Shown here piece after piece: positions 16,849-25,017 of a DNA stretch of 64,000 nucleotides (position 1 is its first letter; the number at the start of each line of letters is the position of its first letter). Below the pieces are notes generated by a model. The model ran no database searches. It saw nothing but the letters and a program-made list of their open reading frames with translations, and was not told the DNA's origin. This DNA is from Rhizobium sp. NLR16a (GTDB taxonomy: Bacteria; Pseudomonadota; Alphaproteobacteria; Rhizobiales; Rhizobiaceae), in assembly GCF_017948245.1 (NCBI RefSeq), contig NZ_CP072870.1, forward strand, positions 124,001 through 188,000. The letters run 5' to 3'. The translations under genes and the position numbers were made by a program.

Positions 16849-17633
16849 GCGACGCTCCTCAAATCTTCGTTGCTGTGGAGAATGGCGCGTATCTGCTGGC
16901 GCAACTCGGCAAATTCTGGCGAGGCCTTGATCGAGCGGGCATCTCCTGTTTCGGCAAAGCGTGTGACGAAGTCGAGGTCGAAGCGGGCGACGACGCGCCC
17001 CGGCCGAGGCGACATGACGAGCACCTGCGTGCCGAGGAACAGAGCCTCTTCGATCGAATGGGTGATGAAGAAAACTTTCTTTGCCGTCTTGTTCCAGACG
17101 GAAACCAGCAATTCCTGCATCTGCTCGCGCGTCAAGCTGTCGAGCGCGCCGAACGGTTCGTCCATCAGCAGGATGTCGGGATTGGTGGCCAGAGCCCGCG
17201 CGATGCCGACGCGCTGACGCATGCCGCCCGACAATTCGTAGGGAAAGGCGCTGGCGAACTCGTGGAGACCGACGAGCCGCAGCAGCTCCAGCGCCTGCGC
17301 TTGCCGCTCCTTCCGGCCTACGCCGGCGAATTTTAGCCCGAGCGCGACATTGTCGACGACTGACTTCCAAGGCAGCAGCGAGTCCTTCTGGAAGACGACG
17401 CCGCGGTCGGCGCCCGGACGTTCGACGCTGCGGCCATCGAGCGTGATCCGGCCATCCGAAAGCGGAAGAAAGCCGGCAATCGCGTTAAGAAGGGTCGACT
17501 TACCGCAGCCCGAGGCTCCGAGTGCGACGACAAAACCGCGTTCGGGAATATCGAAAGACACGCGATCGAGCGCGTGAACGGTCCGCCCGTCGCGGGCGGA
17601 GAAGAAAACGCTGGCGTGATCGACTTTGAGCAT
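16845..17633 (-). CDS. tauB: Sulfonate/taurine ABC transporter ATPase (TauB/SsuB-like)
   Basis: 262-residue ATPase. Walker [10 protein letters not shown] is at 39-47, the Q loop in [14 protein letters not shown], the signature [15 protein letters not shown], the Walker [12 protein letters not shown] and the switch His in [10 protein letters not shown]. The LPW after the Q loop is the usual mark of the nitrate/sulfonate/taurine ATPase subfamily. It is separated from the binding-protein gene by a strong hairpin and overlaps the permease gene by four bases. Confidence 0.9.
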   Translation of the reverse strand: MLKVDHASVFFSARDGRTVHALDRVSFDIPERGFVVALGASGCGKSTLLNAIAGFLPLSDGRITLDGRSVERPGADRGVVFQKDSLLPWKSVVDNVALGLKFAGVGRKERQAQALELLRLVGLHEFASAFPYELSGGMRQRVGIARALATNPDILLMDEPFGALDSLTREQMQELLVSVWNKTAKKVFFITHSIEEALFLGTQVLVMSPRPGRVVARFDLDFVTRFAETGDARSIKASPEFAELRQQIRAILHSNEDLRSVA

Positions 17634-17651
17634 AGGGGAACTCGCGCGTTA

Positions 17652-17681
17652 GGCGCCGGCGCGGCAAGCCGCGCCGGCGCC
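17652..17681 (-). other. Intercistronic hairpin after the tauA-like gene
   Basis: Perfect 14-base arms GGCGCCGGCGCGGC / GCCGCGCCGGCGCC separated by AA, in the 56-base gap between the binding-protein stop and the ATPase start. No T run follows, so partial termination or 3' end protection of the binding-protein mRNA is likelier than full termination. Confidence 0.75.
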
Positions 17682-17689
17682 GGGGAGGA

Positions 17690-18703
17690 TCAGTTTGTGG
17701 CGCCGGCGAGCGCGTCGACGGTGACGAAGCTGCCGTAATTGTCCAGCACGCCGGACACCTTGCCCTGCTCCTTCAGGAAGGATGCCGTGTCCTTGAGGAT
17801 CTTGCCGGCCCCCGCCTTTTCTCCGCCGCCGAGCCAGGCGTCCGATGCCTGGACTTCGGGCGTAAGAAGCGTCAGGTTCTTCAGGGCCGAGGCCTGCTGC
17901 TCGGGCGTTCCGCCGAGAAGCTTGGCGAGTGACTTGGCATTGTCGCTGTCGGGACCCCAGGCGGCTTTGTCCGCCGCGAAGGATGCGTAGTATTTGGTGA
18001 CGACCGAAGCGAAGCTCTTGAGGAAATCCGGATTGTCGGCGGCGAACTTCGAGGTCGCAACCCAGGCGGAAAAGGTCGGTGCACCCTTGTCCGCCACGTC
18101 CTTGGAGGTCACAAGGACCTTGCCGTTCTTTTTCAACTCTGTCAGCGCCGGATCCCAGACGAAGCCGCCGTCGATATCGCCGCGATTATAGCTGGCAACG
18201 ATTTCCGGCTGGGGGATGGCGAAGACCTGGACGTCTTTTTCGGTCAGGCCCAGCGATTTGATCAGCGCCAGCAGCTGATAGTGATCCGTCGACACGGGCG
18301 CGGCGGCAAGCTTCTTGCCCTTCAGATCGTTCAGGCTTTCGATGCCGGAGCCGTTACGGACGACAAGAGCCTCGTCGATCCCCGAGATGGACGCCAAGTA
18401 GAAGGCTTTGACCTCGAGCCCGCGTGATACCGCGGCCGCGAACGGGCTGGAGCCGACATAGCCGACCTGGACATCGCCCGAGGCAACGGCGGCAAAGATC
18501 TCAGCGCCCGAATTGAACCTGCGGAAGTCGATATCGTATCCCGTCGTCTTGGCAAATTCACCATTGGCGATCGCGACCGATGACGGTAGCGCATCAGTTT
18601 GATAGCCGACGACGACCTTCTTGTCGGCCGCTTCAGCGACGACAGCCGTTGCAAGAGTTCCGACGCCGACGGCGATCGCGGCAATGAAATTTCTGAAATT
18701 CAT
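17690..18703 (-). CDS. tauA: Sulfonate/taurine ABC transporter substrate-binding protein (TauA-like)
   Basis: 337 residues with a signal peptide (MNFRNFIAAIAVGVGTLATA ... AEA, cleavage near 25). KKVVVGYQTDALPSSVAIANGEF and the RRFNSGAEIFAAVASGDVQVGYVGSSPFAAAVSRGLEVKAFY block are typical of taurine-binding TauA, as is the IVASYNRGDIDGGFVWDPALTEL motif. First gene of the minus-strand tauA-tauB-tauC operon. An AT-rich CTATATTTATAGAC stretch about 95 bases upstream loosely resembles the elements before the monooxygenase and FMN reductase genes. Confidence 0.9.
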   Translation of the reverse strand: MNFRNFIAAIAVGVGTLATAVVAEAADKKVVVGYQTDALPSSVAIANGEFAKTTGYDIDFRRFNSGAEIFAAVASGDVQVGYVGSSPFAAAVSRGLEVKAFYLASISGIDEALVVRNGSGIESLNDLKGKKLAAAPVSTDHYQLLALIKSLGLTEKDVQVFAIPQPEIVASYNRGDIDGGFVWDPALTELKKNGKVLVTSKDVADKGAPTFSAWVATSKFAADNPDFLKSFASVVTKYYASFAADKAAWGPDSDNAKSLAKLLGGTPEQQASALKNLTLLTPEVQASDAWLGGGEKAGAGKILKDTASFLKEQGKVSGVLDNYGSFVTVDALAGATN

Positions 18704-18880
18704 CTTGAGCCCCTTTGTTCAGGGCCACATCCGGCCCTTGATCTCACCCTCGAAAGGGTAATCGTTGAGAACGGGCTAGCGGGAGGAATAACAAACTATA
18801 TTTATAGACTATGGAGACATTTGTTTTCGTGATTCTGCTGCTTGCGCGGTCCCCGGAACGGGTGAGCGGCAGGAGCCAAG

Positions 18881-20275
18881 GTGCAGACCCTCAGGGAGAA
18901 TGCGTTGATATACGATGTTATCGTGGTCGGTTCTGGGTTTTCGGCGATAGCCGTAACCTGTAATCTCATCGAGCAGCTTCCAGCTTCGGCGACGGTTGCC
19001 GTCGTTGGCGACGATCCCGGCTTCGGCCGCGGGACGGCGTACCGGACGGAACTCTATCTTCATCGTCTCAACGTGCCCGCGGGCCGGATGAGCCTGATGC
19101 CGCATCAGCCCGACGACTTTGTCGACTGGTTGAAAAATCGCGGACGGAGGCTGCAGGCCGGCGATTTCGCTTCGCGCAGCGATTACGGCCTGTATGTCAG
19201 GGATACGCTCGCGCAGCTGCTTCGGAAGCGGGACGGCCGCTGTCGGGTTGATTTCATCCGGGCCAAGGCAGCGGGATGCGTGGAACGTTACAACAGCACT
19301 CTGGCCTTCCATCTCGGCAATGGCGACGAGATTGCCGGCAGGAACGTGGTGCTCTGCCTTGGCGTCGGCAACGCCAACCTGCCCATCGATCCGGCTGGCG
19401 TGCCACTGTCGGCGCGATCGCGGATAATCGAGAACCCGTGGCGGCTCTCCTGGCTGAGACGTGTCGCATCGTCCGATATGGTCTGCATCCTCGGTTCCGG
19501 GCTGACGATGATCGATCAGGTTCTGGCTCTGCGTGCTCACGGCCATAGAGGCAGGATCGACGTGCTTTCGCGCCGCGGGCTTGCGCCGCTCGGGCATGCG
19601 AGAAAACCGCCCGCACCTCTGAAGATCGATGTCGAGGCGCTTCCCGGTACGATCAGCGGCATATTGAAGTGCTTGCGGGAAAAGGGCAGGTCGGTCGACG
19701 ACTGGCGGAGCGTGATGGATGGCCTGAGGCCTCAAACGCAGGCTCTCTGGCAACGGCTTTCCAGCAAGGAGCGGGCCCGTTTCCTCAGACATGCGCTTCC
19801 CTGGTGGAACATCCACCGTCACCGCGTCGCGCCTGACGTGTTCGACAGGTTCGACCAACTTGTCTCGGAGGGAACCGTTCGATTCCACGCCGGTTTCCTG
19901 AAATCGCTCGAGGCCGAGAAGGGCAGGCTCGTTGCCGGATACAGGGTCAGAGCGACACGCGATCTCGCCGCAATCAAGGCGGATTGGGTGATCAACTGCA
20001 CGGGAATGGAGCGCGCCGGGATCAGCCATTCACCGCTTTTGAAGGAAATGAGCCGGTCTCAGCTGATCGCCGCCGATCCTCTCGGCCTCGGCATTCAGGT
20101 GGATGCCGCTTCCGAGGTCATAGGGCCATCCCGGATCTCGCCTGTCCGGCTGTTTGCGGTGGGAGCCTTGACGGCGGGACAATTCTGGGAAATTACGGCC
20201 GTCCCCGACATTCGGGTGCAGGCCAAGGCCGTGGTCGAAGAGATCGTCGCGCAGCGGCCGGCGGCCGAGTCATAG
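18881..20275 (+). CDS. FAD/NAD(P)-binding oxidoreductase
   Basis: 464 residues, GTG start 12 bases after CAGGAG. The N-terminal dinucleotide fold is IYDVIVVGSGFSAIAV with Gly17 and Gly19; GFGRGTAYRTELYLHRLNVPAGRMSLMP is characteristic of the FAD/NAD(P)-binding family PF13454. A second nucleotide-binding glycine motif occurs in VCILGSGLTMIDQVLAL. It is divergent from the tauA-like gene with 177 bases between, so a link to sulfonate metabolism is possible but unproven. The substrate is not known for this family. Confidence 0.75.
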   Translation: MQTLRENALIYDVIVVGSGFSAIAVTCNLIEQLPASATVAVVGDDPGFGRGTAYRTELYLHRLNVPAGRMSLMPHQPDDFVDWLKNRGRRLQAGDFASRSDYGLYVRDTLAQLLRKRDGRCRVDFIRAKAAGCVERYNSTLAFHLGNGDEIAGRNVVLCLGVGNANLPIDPAGVPLSARSRIIENPWRLSWLRRVASSDMVCILGSGLTMIDQVLALRAHGHRGRIDVLSRRGLAPLGHARKPPAPLKIDVEALPGTISGILKCLREKGRSVDDWRSVMDGLRPQTQALWQRLSSKERARFLRHALPWWNIHRHRVAPDVFDRFDQLVSEGTVRFHAGFLKSLEAEKGRLVAGYRVRATRDLAAIKADWVINCTGMERAGISHSPLLKEMSRSQLIAADPLGLGIQVDAASEVIGPSRISPVRLFAVGALTAGQFWEITAVPDIRVQAKAVVEEIVAQRPAAES

Positions 20276-20340
20276 ACCGGCTATCCCCAGTGGTCGGTTC
20301 GGTGCTTGTTGAATTGACAGCCGCCGACAGCTACAGTGCG

Positions 20341-20357
20341 TGGTACGCCATAATACG
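20341..20357 (+). promoter_or_regulatory. GntR operator copy 1 (upstream of the regulator gene)
   Basis: TGGTACGCCATAATACG, 53 bases before the GntR start and 22 bases after a TTGACA (20314-20319). It shares TGGTAnnCCATAATA with two more copies downstream of the regulator gene, which suggests autoregulation. Confidence 0.6.
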
Positions 20358-20409
20358 ATTTCAATTCGGCTGCCGCAGCGTGTGAAGCCGGTCAACACTG
20401 AGGTGCAGA

Positions 20410-21105
20410 ATGAGCGGCGCTCTGAAGGACGCAACAATCAGGGTCGAGCGTCCTGCAAAGACATTGCGGGAATTGGCGCTCGACAAGGTCCGGGAAGCCA
20501 TCGTGAACGGCTATTTTCGTCCAGGAGATCGGCTTGTCGAACGTGACCTCTGCGCCCAACTCGGCGTCAGCCGGACTGTCGTGCGCGAGGTTCTGAGACA
20601 CCTGGAATCGGAAGGGCTCGTCGCCAATCTGCCGAACAAGGGACCGATAGTCGCCCAACTCGGCATCGAGGAAGCCAAGCAGATCTATGAGATCCGCGGT
20701 GCTCTCGAGGGCATGGCGGCGCGGCTCTGCGCGGAGCACAGCAGCCCCCAGATCGTCGCGGCGCTGGAAGAATCTCTGAACGAAATACGCAACAGCTATC
20801 GCGACAACGATATGGCGGGAGTGCTGACCAACACCTCTTCCTTCTATCAGACGCTGTTCACGATGGTTGACAGGCACGTTGCCTGGGGTGTCGTCAATCT
20901 CCTCACCGTGCGCATAAACCACTTGCGCTCGATGACGATTAAAACGGAGAGGCGCGGCATTGAAGGGCCGGCGCAGATGGCGAAGATCGTCGACGCCATC
21001 CGTCGCGGCGACGGCGAGGGGGCTTACCGGGCGGCGATGGATCATGTCGCTGCCGCGAGCGCGATTGCTGAAGCGGTGCTGTCGGCCAAAAAGTCAGCCG
21101 AGTAA
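20410..21105 (+). CDS. GntR-family (FadR/VanR-type) transcriptional regulator
   Basis: 231 residues. The N-terminal winged helix is complete (LRELALDKVREAIVNGYFRPGDRLVERDLCAQLGVSRTVVREVLRHLESEGLVANLPNKG), followed by an all-helical FCD effector domain (IYEIRGALEGMAARLCAE ... HLRSMTIKTERRGIEGPAQMAKIVDAIRRGDGEGAYRAAMDHV). Such regulators usually bind an acid or intermediate of the pathway they control. The gene precedes a catabolic operon, and three shared TGGTAnnCCA sites lie before it and in the following gap. Confidence 0.92.
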   Translation: MSGALKDATIRVERPAKTLRELALDKVREAIVNGYFRPGDRLVERDLCAQLGVSRTVVREVLRHLESEGLVANLPNKGPIVAQLGIEEAKQIYEIRGALEGMAARLCAEHSSPQIVAALEESLNEIRNSYRDNDMAGVLTNTSSFYQTLFTMVDRHVAWGVVNLLTVRINHLRSMTIKTERRGIEGPAQMAKIVDAIRRGDGEGAYRAAMDHVAAASAIAEAVLSAKKSAE

Positions 21106-21232
21106 ACCCTGCAACCGCCGCAGCTTCCATTGGAAGCGGGCGAAGCATTCGCATCATCGATTTCTATCAGCATACGTGGTCAAGATGCCGGAGGGCCCAC
21201 ACTCCCGCTTGACACCCAGTTTGTCTGATGTG

Positions 21233-21248
21233 ATGGTATGCCATAATA
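21233..21248 (+). promoter_or_regulatory. GntR operator copy 2
   Basis: ATGGTATGCCATAATA, a near-perfect dyad located 18 bases after TTGACA (21209-21214), covering the -10 position of that promoter. Binding there would block transcription. Confidence 0.6.
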
Positions 21249-21331
21249 AATAATATGGCGTTGGCATGAGCTTGGATCCTTCCGGCTTTCAGCCTCCTTC
21301 AAAGCCCGTGGGCCGCCATGCGCAGGGGCTG

Positions 21332-21343
21332 TGTCAGCTGACA
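21332..21343. repeat. Second parS-like palindrome
   Basis: TGTCAGCTGACA, identical to the central 12 bases of the palindrome between repB and repC. In the 16-base window the right half matches the parS pattern (AAC) but the left outer bases do not. It could be an accessory RepB site or chance. Confidence 0.35.
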
Positions 21344-21537
21344 ACAATTGACAGGAACGAAGAGATCATTGGGACTAAGCGACGTTAGTGCGGCCCGAAG
21401 TTGTCAGCCAAGTAAATGCCTTGGTGGCCTATGGGGATAAGGCTGGCGAAGCGGTAATCTATTGTTTTTTGCGAATATCCTGAAAGGCGGTTGTCTCTGT
21501 CGAGGCCGCGCGCACAGCGAACTTGACAGTCCGATAC

Positions 21538-21555
21538 TATGGTATACCATAATAC
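21538..21555 (+). promoter_or_regulatory. GntR operator copy 3, at the operon promoter
   Basis: TATGGTATACCATA (21538-21551) is a perfect 14-bp palindrome followed by ATAC, ten bases after TTGACA (21523-21528). It overlaps the expected -10 region of the promoter serving the DUF1185-led operon, fitting repression by the GntR protein. Confidence 0.65.
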
Positions 21556-21580
21556 AAACTAAACGAGATTGAGGTATTCG

Positions 21581-22183
21581 ATGGCCATTCAAATTCGCAA
21601 GACGGGACTGCAGATCGAAACGACGCTGATCGAAGGCGGCAAGGCCGCGGCCGTGCCGCTGAAGCTGTTTTCGGCCTACGCTGTCGTGAAGAACCCCTGG
21701 GCAGGGCAGGGCTTCGTCGAAGATCTCAAACCCGAAATTCATGCGGGCGCTCCGGTGCTTGGCGAATTGCTGACCAAGATGATCATCGATGCCGTCGGAT
21801 CGGGTGAGGCTGTCGAAGCCTATGGAAAGTCGGCCCTCGTCGGCTTGGATGGCGAAATCGAACATGCGTCCGCGCTCATCCACACGCTGCGTTTCGGCAA
21901 TTTCTATCGCCAGGCCGTCGGCGCCAAGTCCTATCTCGCCTTCTGCAATACCCGCGGCCCTGCCAACGCGCCGATCATGATCCCGCTGATGGACAAGAAT
22001 GACGAAGGCCGCCGCTCGCATTATTTGACCATCCAGACGTCGATCCCCGACGCGCCTGCCGCCGACGAGATTGTCGTGGCTCTCGGCGCTTCGGTGGGCG
22101 GACGTCCGCATCACCGCATTGGCGACCGCTACCAGGATCTGAAAGACCTGGGGCAGGACGTCGCCAATCCTGCGGGCGTTTGA
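21581..22183 (+). CDS. Amino acid synthesis family protein (DUF1185/AA_synth)
   Basis: 200-residue protein of the PF06684 family, whose name is historical; no reaction is established to my knowledge. Recognisable blocks are KLFSAYAVVKNPWAGQGFVEDL, GKSALVGLDGEIEHASALIHTL and the C-terminal GASVGGRPHHRIGDRYQDL. The ATG at 21581 has GATTGAGG upstream. It opens the GntR-controlled operon with an alpha/beta hydrolase and a two-component monooxygenase, so a catabolic role on a small ring or amide compound is plausible by association. Confidence 0.82.
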   Translation: MAIQIRKTGLQIETTLIEGGKAAAVPLKLFSAYAVVKNPWAGQGFVEDLKPEIHAGAPVLGELLTKMIIDAVGSGEAVEAYGKSALVGLDGEIEHASALIHTLRFGNFYRQAVGAKSYLAFCNTRGPANAPIMIPLMDKNDEGRRSHYLTIQTSIPDAPAADEIVVALGASVGGRPHHRIGDRYQDLKDLGQDVANPAGV

Positions 22184-22198
22184 GGGAGCGCGTCTCAG

Positions 22199-23044
22199 AT
22201 GCTGACAGCCGGATCGACCAAAGGCACCGCTGCAGCAACGAGCGCCGCTGGTGCCTTGCCTCGAAAGAGGACGGCAAGCGGAACAGCCTATCACGAGGCC
22301 GGCAGCGGGGAACCACTAGTTCTGATCCATGGCGTCGGCATGCGGCTCGAGGCTTGGGCGCCGCAGATCGCCTTTCTGTCGGCTGGCCATCGCGTCATCG
22401 CTGTCGACATGCCGGGACACGGCGAGAGCGCGAAGCTGCCGGCGGGCAGCCGCCTCGAGGAATTCGTCGCCTGGCTCGGGCGTTTTCTCGACGAGATGGC
22501 GATCGACACGGCGAGTGTCGCCGGACATTCTATGGGGGCGTTGATCTCCGGCGGGGCGGCGGCGACCTTGGGCGAGCGAATCGGCCGTGTCGCTTACCTC
22601 AACGGCGTCTACAGGCGCGATCCGGAAGCGAAGGCGGCCGTCCTTGCGCGGGCTGCCGCCATTCCGGTGACGGGCGTCGACAAGGAAGGCCCGCTGGCGC
22701 GCTGGTTCGGCGACGAGCCGGACAGCCTCATTGCGCGCGAATTGACGCGGGAGTGGCTGAACCTCGTCGATCCGGAAGGCTATGCCGTCGCTTACGCCGC
22801 CTTCGCCGGAGGCGACGAGACCTATGCCGATCGCTGGAAAGACGTCCGCGGTCCGGCCTTGTTTCTGACGGGATCGGATGATCCCAACTCGACGCCTCTG
22901 ATGGCATCGCAGATGGCGGCGCTTGCACCCAAGGGCTGGGCTCGCATCGTCGAAGGTCATCGTCACATGGTGAACCTGACCGCGCCTGATATCGTCAATT
23001 CGCTGCTCGCCGAGTGGCTATCGTTCGGGGAGGATGAACGATGA
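22199..23044 (+). CDS. Alpha/beta hydrolase
   Basis: 281 residues. The oxyanion motif HGVGMRLEAW is at 44-53, the nucleophile elbow GHSMGA carries Ser111, the acid lies in LTGSDDPNS and the histidine in EGHRHMVN, so the triad is complete. No signal peptide. Its stop overlaps the flavin reductase start (ATGA). Such hydrolases act on esters, lactones or enol-lactones, or remove carbamate-like products (as RutD does in uracil degradation); the true substrate is unknown. Confidence 0.87.
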   Translation: MLTAGSTKGTAAATSAAGALPRKRTASGTAYHEAGSGEPLVLIHGVGMRLEAWAPQIAFLSAGHRVIAVDMPGHGESAKLPAGSRLEEFVAWLGRFLDEMAIDTASVAGHSMGALISGGAAATLGERIGRVAYLNGVYRRDPEAKAAVLARAAAIPVTGVDKEGPLARWFGDEPDSLIARELTREWLNLVDPEGYAVAYAAFAGGDETYADRWKDVRGPALFLTGSDDPNSTPLMASQMAALAPKGWARIVEGHRHMVNLTAPDIVNSLLAEWLSFGEDER

Positions 23045-23976
23045 CAATCCAGACTGTCGATCCACGAGCATTGCGAGATGCATTCGGGGCTTTTCCGACC
23101 GGCGTGACCGTCGTCACCGCCTGCGACGGGGAGGGGAATCCGATCGGCTTCACGGCGAATTCATTCACCTCAGTCTCCCTCAACCCGCCCTTGCTTCTCG
23201 TCTGCCTCGCCAAGACCTCGCGCAATTTTGCCACCATGACCGGCGCGCAGCATTTCGCGATCAATGTGCTGTCGGAAACGCAGAAGGACGTGTCGAACAC
23301 TTTTGCGCGTCCTGTTGAAGACAGGTTTGCGGCGGTCGAATGGGACAAGGGATCGGCGGGTTGCCCGATCTTCTCGAACGTCGCCGCTTGGTTCGAATGC
23401 ACGATGGAAGAGGTCATCGAGGCTGGCGACCACGTCATTCTGATGGGACGCATCGAATCCTTCGACAATAGCGGCCGCAACGGTCTCGGTTATGCCCGTG
23501 GCGGCTACTTCACGCCGACGCTCGCAAGCAAGGCGGTTTCCGCCGCGGCCGAAGGCAATATCGAACTTGCAGCCGTCGTCGAACGCCGCGGCGAGGTTTT
23601 GCTCCTCGGCGACGACGTGCTCGCTCTCCCGAGCATCGATGCCCATGACGGCAACCCGACCGAGGCGCTGGAAAAATATCTGGAGGCTCTCACCGGGCTG
23701 AAGGTCAGCATCGGCTTTCTCTATTCGGTTTACGAAGGCAAGAGCGATGGCAAGCAGCATATCGTCTACCACGCTGTCGCAGGCGATGGGGAGCCGGCGA
23801 GCGGCAGGTTCGTAAAGCCTGACGCACTGGCTGCCGTAAAGTTCAAGACCAGCTCGACCGCCGATATCGTCAACCGTTTTGCCATGGAAAGCTCGATCGG
23901 CAATTTCGGCGTCTATTTCGGCGACGAGACCGGCGGCAAAGTTCATCCCATTCCAGCCAAGGGCGCAAAAGCATGA
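23041..23976 (+). CDS. Flavin reductase-domain protein with a C-terminal extension
   Basis: 311 residues. Residues 1-165 are the HpaC/RutF-type flavin reductase domain (RDAFGAFPTGVTVVTACD, GFTANSFTSVSLNPPLLLVCLAKTS, FAINVLSETQKDVSNTFA, DHVILMGRIESF). A further ~145 residues (ELAAVVERRGEVLLLGDDVLALPS ...) form a second domain that resembles a NUDIX-like beta fold only loosely. Typical reductases are 160-190 residues, so the extension is unusual. It presumably supplies reduced flavin to the LLM monooxygenase encoded next, with which it overlaps (ATGA). Confidence 0.86.
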   Translation: MTIQTVDPRALRDAFGAFPTGVTVVTACDGEGNPIGFTANSFTSVSLNPPLLLVCLAKTSRNFATMTGAQHFAINVLSETQKDVSNTFARPVEDRFAAVEWDKGSAGCPIFSNVAAWFECTMEEVIEAGDHVILMGRIESFDNSGRNGLGYARGGYFTPTLASKAVSAAAEGNIELAAVVERRGEVLLLGDDVLALPSIDAHDGNPTEALEKYLEALTGLKVSIGFLYSVYEGKSDGKQHIVYHAVAGDGEPASGRFVKPDALAAVKFKTSSTADIVNRFAMESSIGNFGVYFGDETGGKVHPIPAKGAKA

Positions 23977-25013
23977 AGTTCTCCCTCTTCGTCCATATGG
24001 AACGGCTCGACGCCAGCCAGAGCCATAAGAGCCTCTACGACGAATTCGTCGCGCTCTGTGAGATCGCCGACAAGGGCGGCATGCATGCGATCTGGACGGG
24101 TGAGCACCATGGCATGGATTTCACCATCGCGCCCAACCCCTTCGTGACCATTGCCGATCTTGCACGCCGCACGTCGCGAGCAAGGCTCGGGACGGGGACG
24201 GTAATCGCCCCCTTCTGGCATCCGATCAAGCTTGCCGGCGAGGCAGCCATGACCGACATCATCTGCGACGGCAGGCTCGATATCGGCATTGCGCGCGGCG
24301 CCTATTCCTTCGAATACGAGCGGTTGCTGCCGGGTCTCGACGCCTGGGGTGCCGGCCAGCGCATGCGCGAGCTCATCCCGGCGGTCAAGGGCATATGGGC
24401 CGGTGACTACGCCCATGACGGGGAGTTCTTCAAGTTCCCCGCGACCACGTCGGCGCCGAAGCCGCTGCAGCAGCCGAACCCGCCGATCTGGGTGGCGGCG
24501 CGCGATCCGAATTCGCACGAATTTGCCGTCGCCAACGGCTGCAACGTTCAGGTCACGCCGCTCTGGCAGGGTGACGACGAGGTTCAGTCGCTGATGGAGC
24601 GCTTCAACGATGCCTGCGCCAAGAATCCCCATGTCGAGCGGCCGAAGATCATGCTGCTGCGCCACACCTATGTCGGCTCTTCGGAAGAAGACGTCGCCCA
24701 GGCGGCCCATGAACTGAGCGTCTACTACAACTACTTCTTCGCCTGGTTCAAGAATGAGAAGCCGGTGACCCAAGGCCTGATCGAACGGATCCCGGACGAG
24801 CAGATCCGAGCGAACGCCATGCTGTCGGATCAGGTCATGCGCATCAACAATGTCGTTGGCGACGCCGAGACCGTCATCAGCAGACTCAAGGCCTATGAAG
24901 CCCTCGGCTACGACGAATATTCCTTCTGGATCGACACCGGCATGAGTTTCGAGCGCAAGAAGGCGTCGCTCGAACGCTTCATCGCCGAGGTCATGCCGGC
25001 ATTTCAGGAGTAG
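23973..25013 (+). CDS. LLM-class flavin-dependent monooxygenase
   Basis: 346 residues, luciferase-like (KFSLFVHMERLDASQSHKSLYDEFVALCEIADKGG, ARLGTGTVIAPFWHPIKLAGEAAMTDIICDGRLDIGIARGAYSFEYERL, NPPIWVAARDPNSHEFAVANGCNVQ). Overlap with the flavin reductase marks them as a two-component oxygenase. The pairing of reductase, alpha/beta hydrolase and LLM enzyme recalls the Rut pyrimidine pathway in layout, but this is not RutA by its sequence features. The substrate is unassigned. Confidence 0.87.
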   Translation: MKFSLFVHMERLDASQSHKSLYDEFVALCEIADKGGMHAIWTGEHHGMDFTIAPNPFVTIADLARRTSRARLGTGTVIAPFWHPIKLAGEAAMTDIICDGRLDIGIARGAYSFEYERLLPGLDAWGAGQRMRELIPAVKGIWAGDYAHDGEFFKFPATTSAPKPLQQPNPPIWVAARDPNSHEFAVANGCNVQVTPLWQGDDEVQSLMERFNDACAKNPHVERPKIMLLRHTYVGSSEEDVAQAAHELSVYYNYFFAWFKNEKPVTQGLIERIPDEQIRANAMLSDQVMRINNVVGDAETVISRLKAYEALGYDEYSFWIDTGMSFERKKASLERFIAEVMPAFQE

Positions 25014-25017
25014 GGCC

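Larger units (their letters stand above)
21106..21580 (+). other. 475-base regulatory gap between the GntR gene and its operon
   Basis: No gene is supported here. It contains two TTGACA boxes (21209-21214 and 21523-21528), each followed by a GntR operator copy, and between them a 12-bp palindrome TGTCAGCTGACA (21332-21343) resembling the plasmid's parS site, plus a GTTGTCAGCC half site at 21400-21409. Confidence 0.5.

Noticed and set aside
21581..25013. Assignment of the operon as the Rut uracil-degradation pathway
   Set aside because: Only the enzyme classes match; there is no RutB/RutC/RutE/RutG equivalent, and the LLM protein does not show recognisable RutA features.
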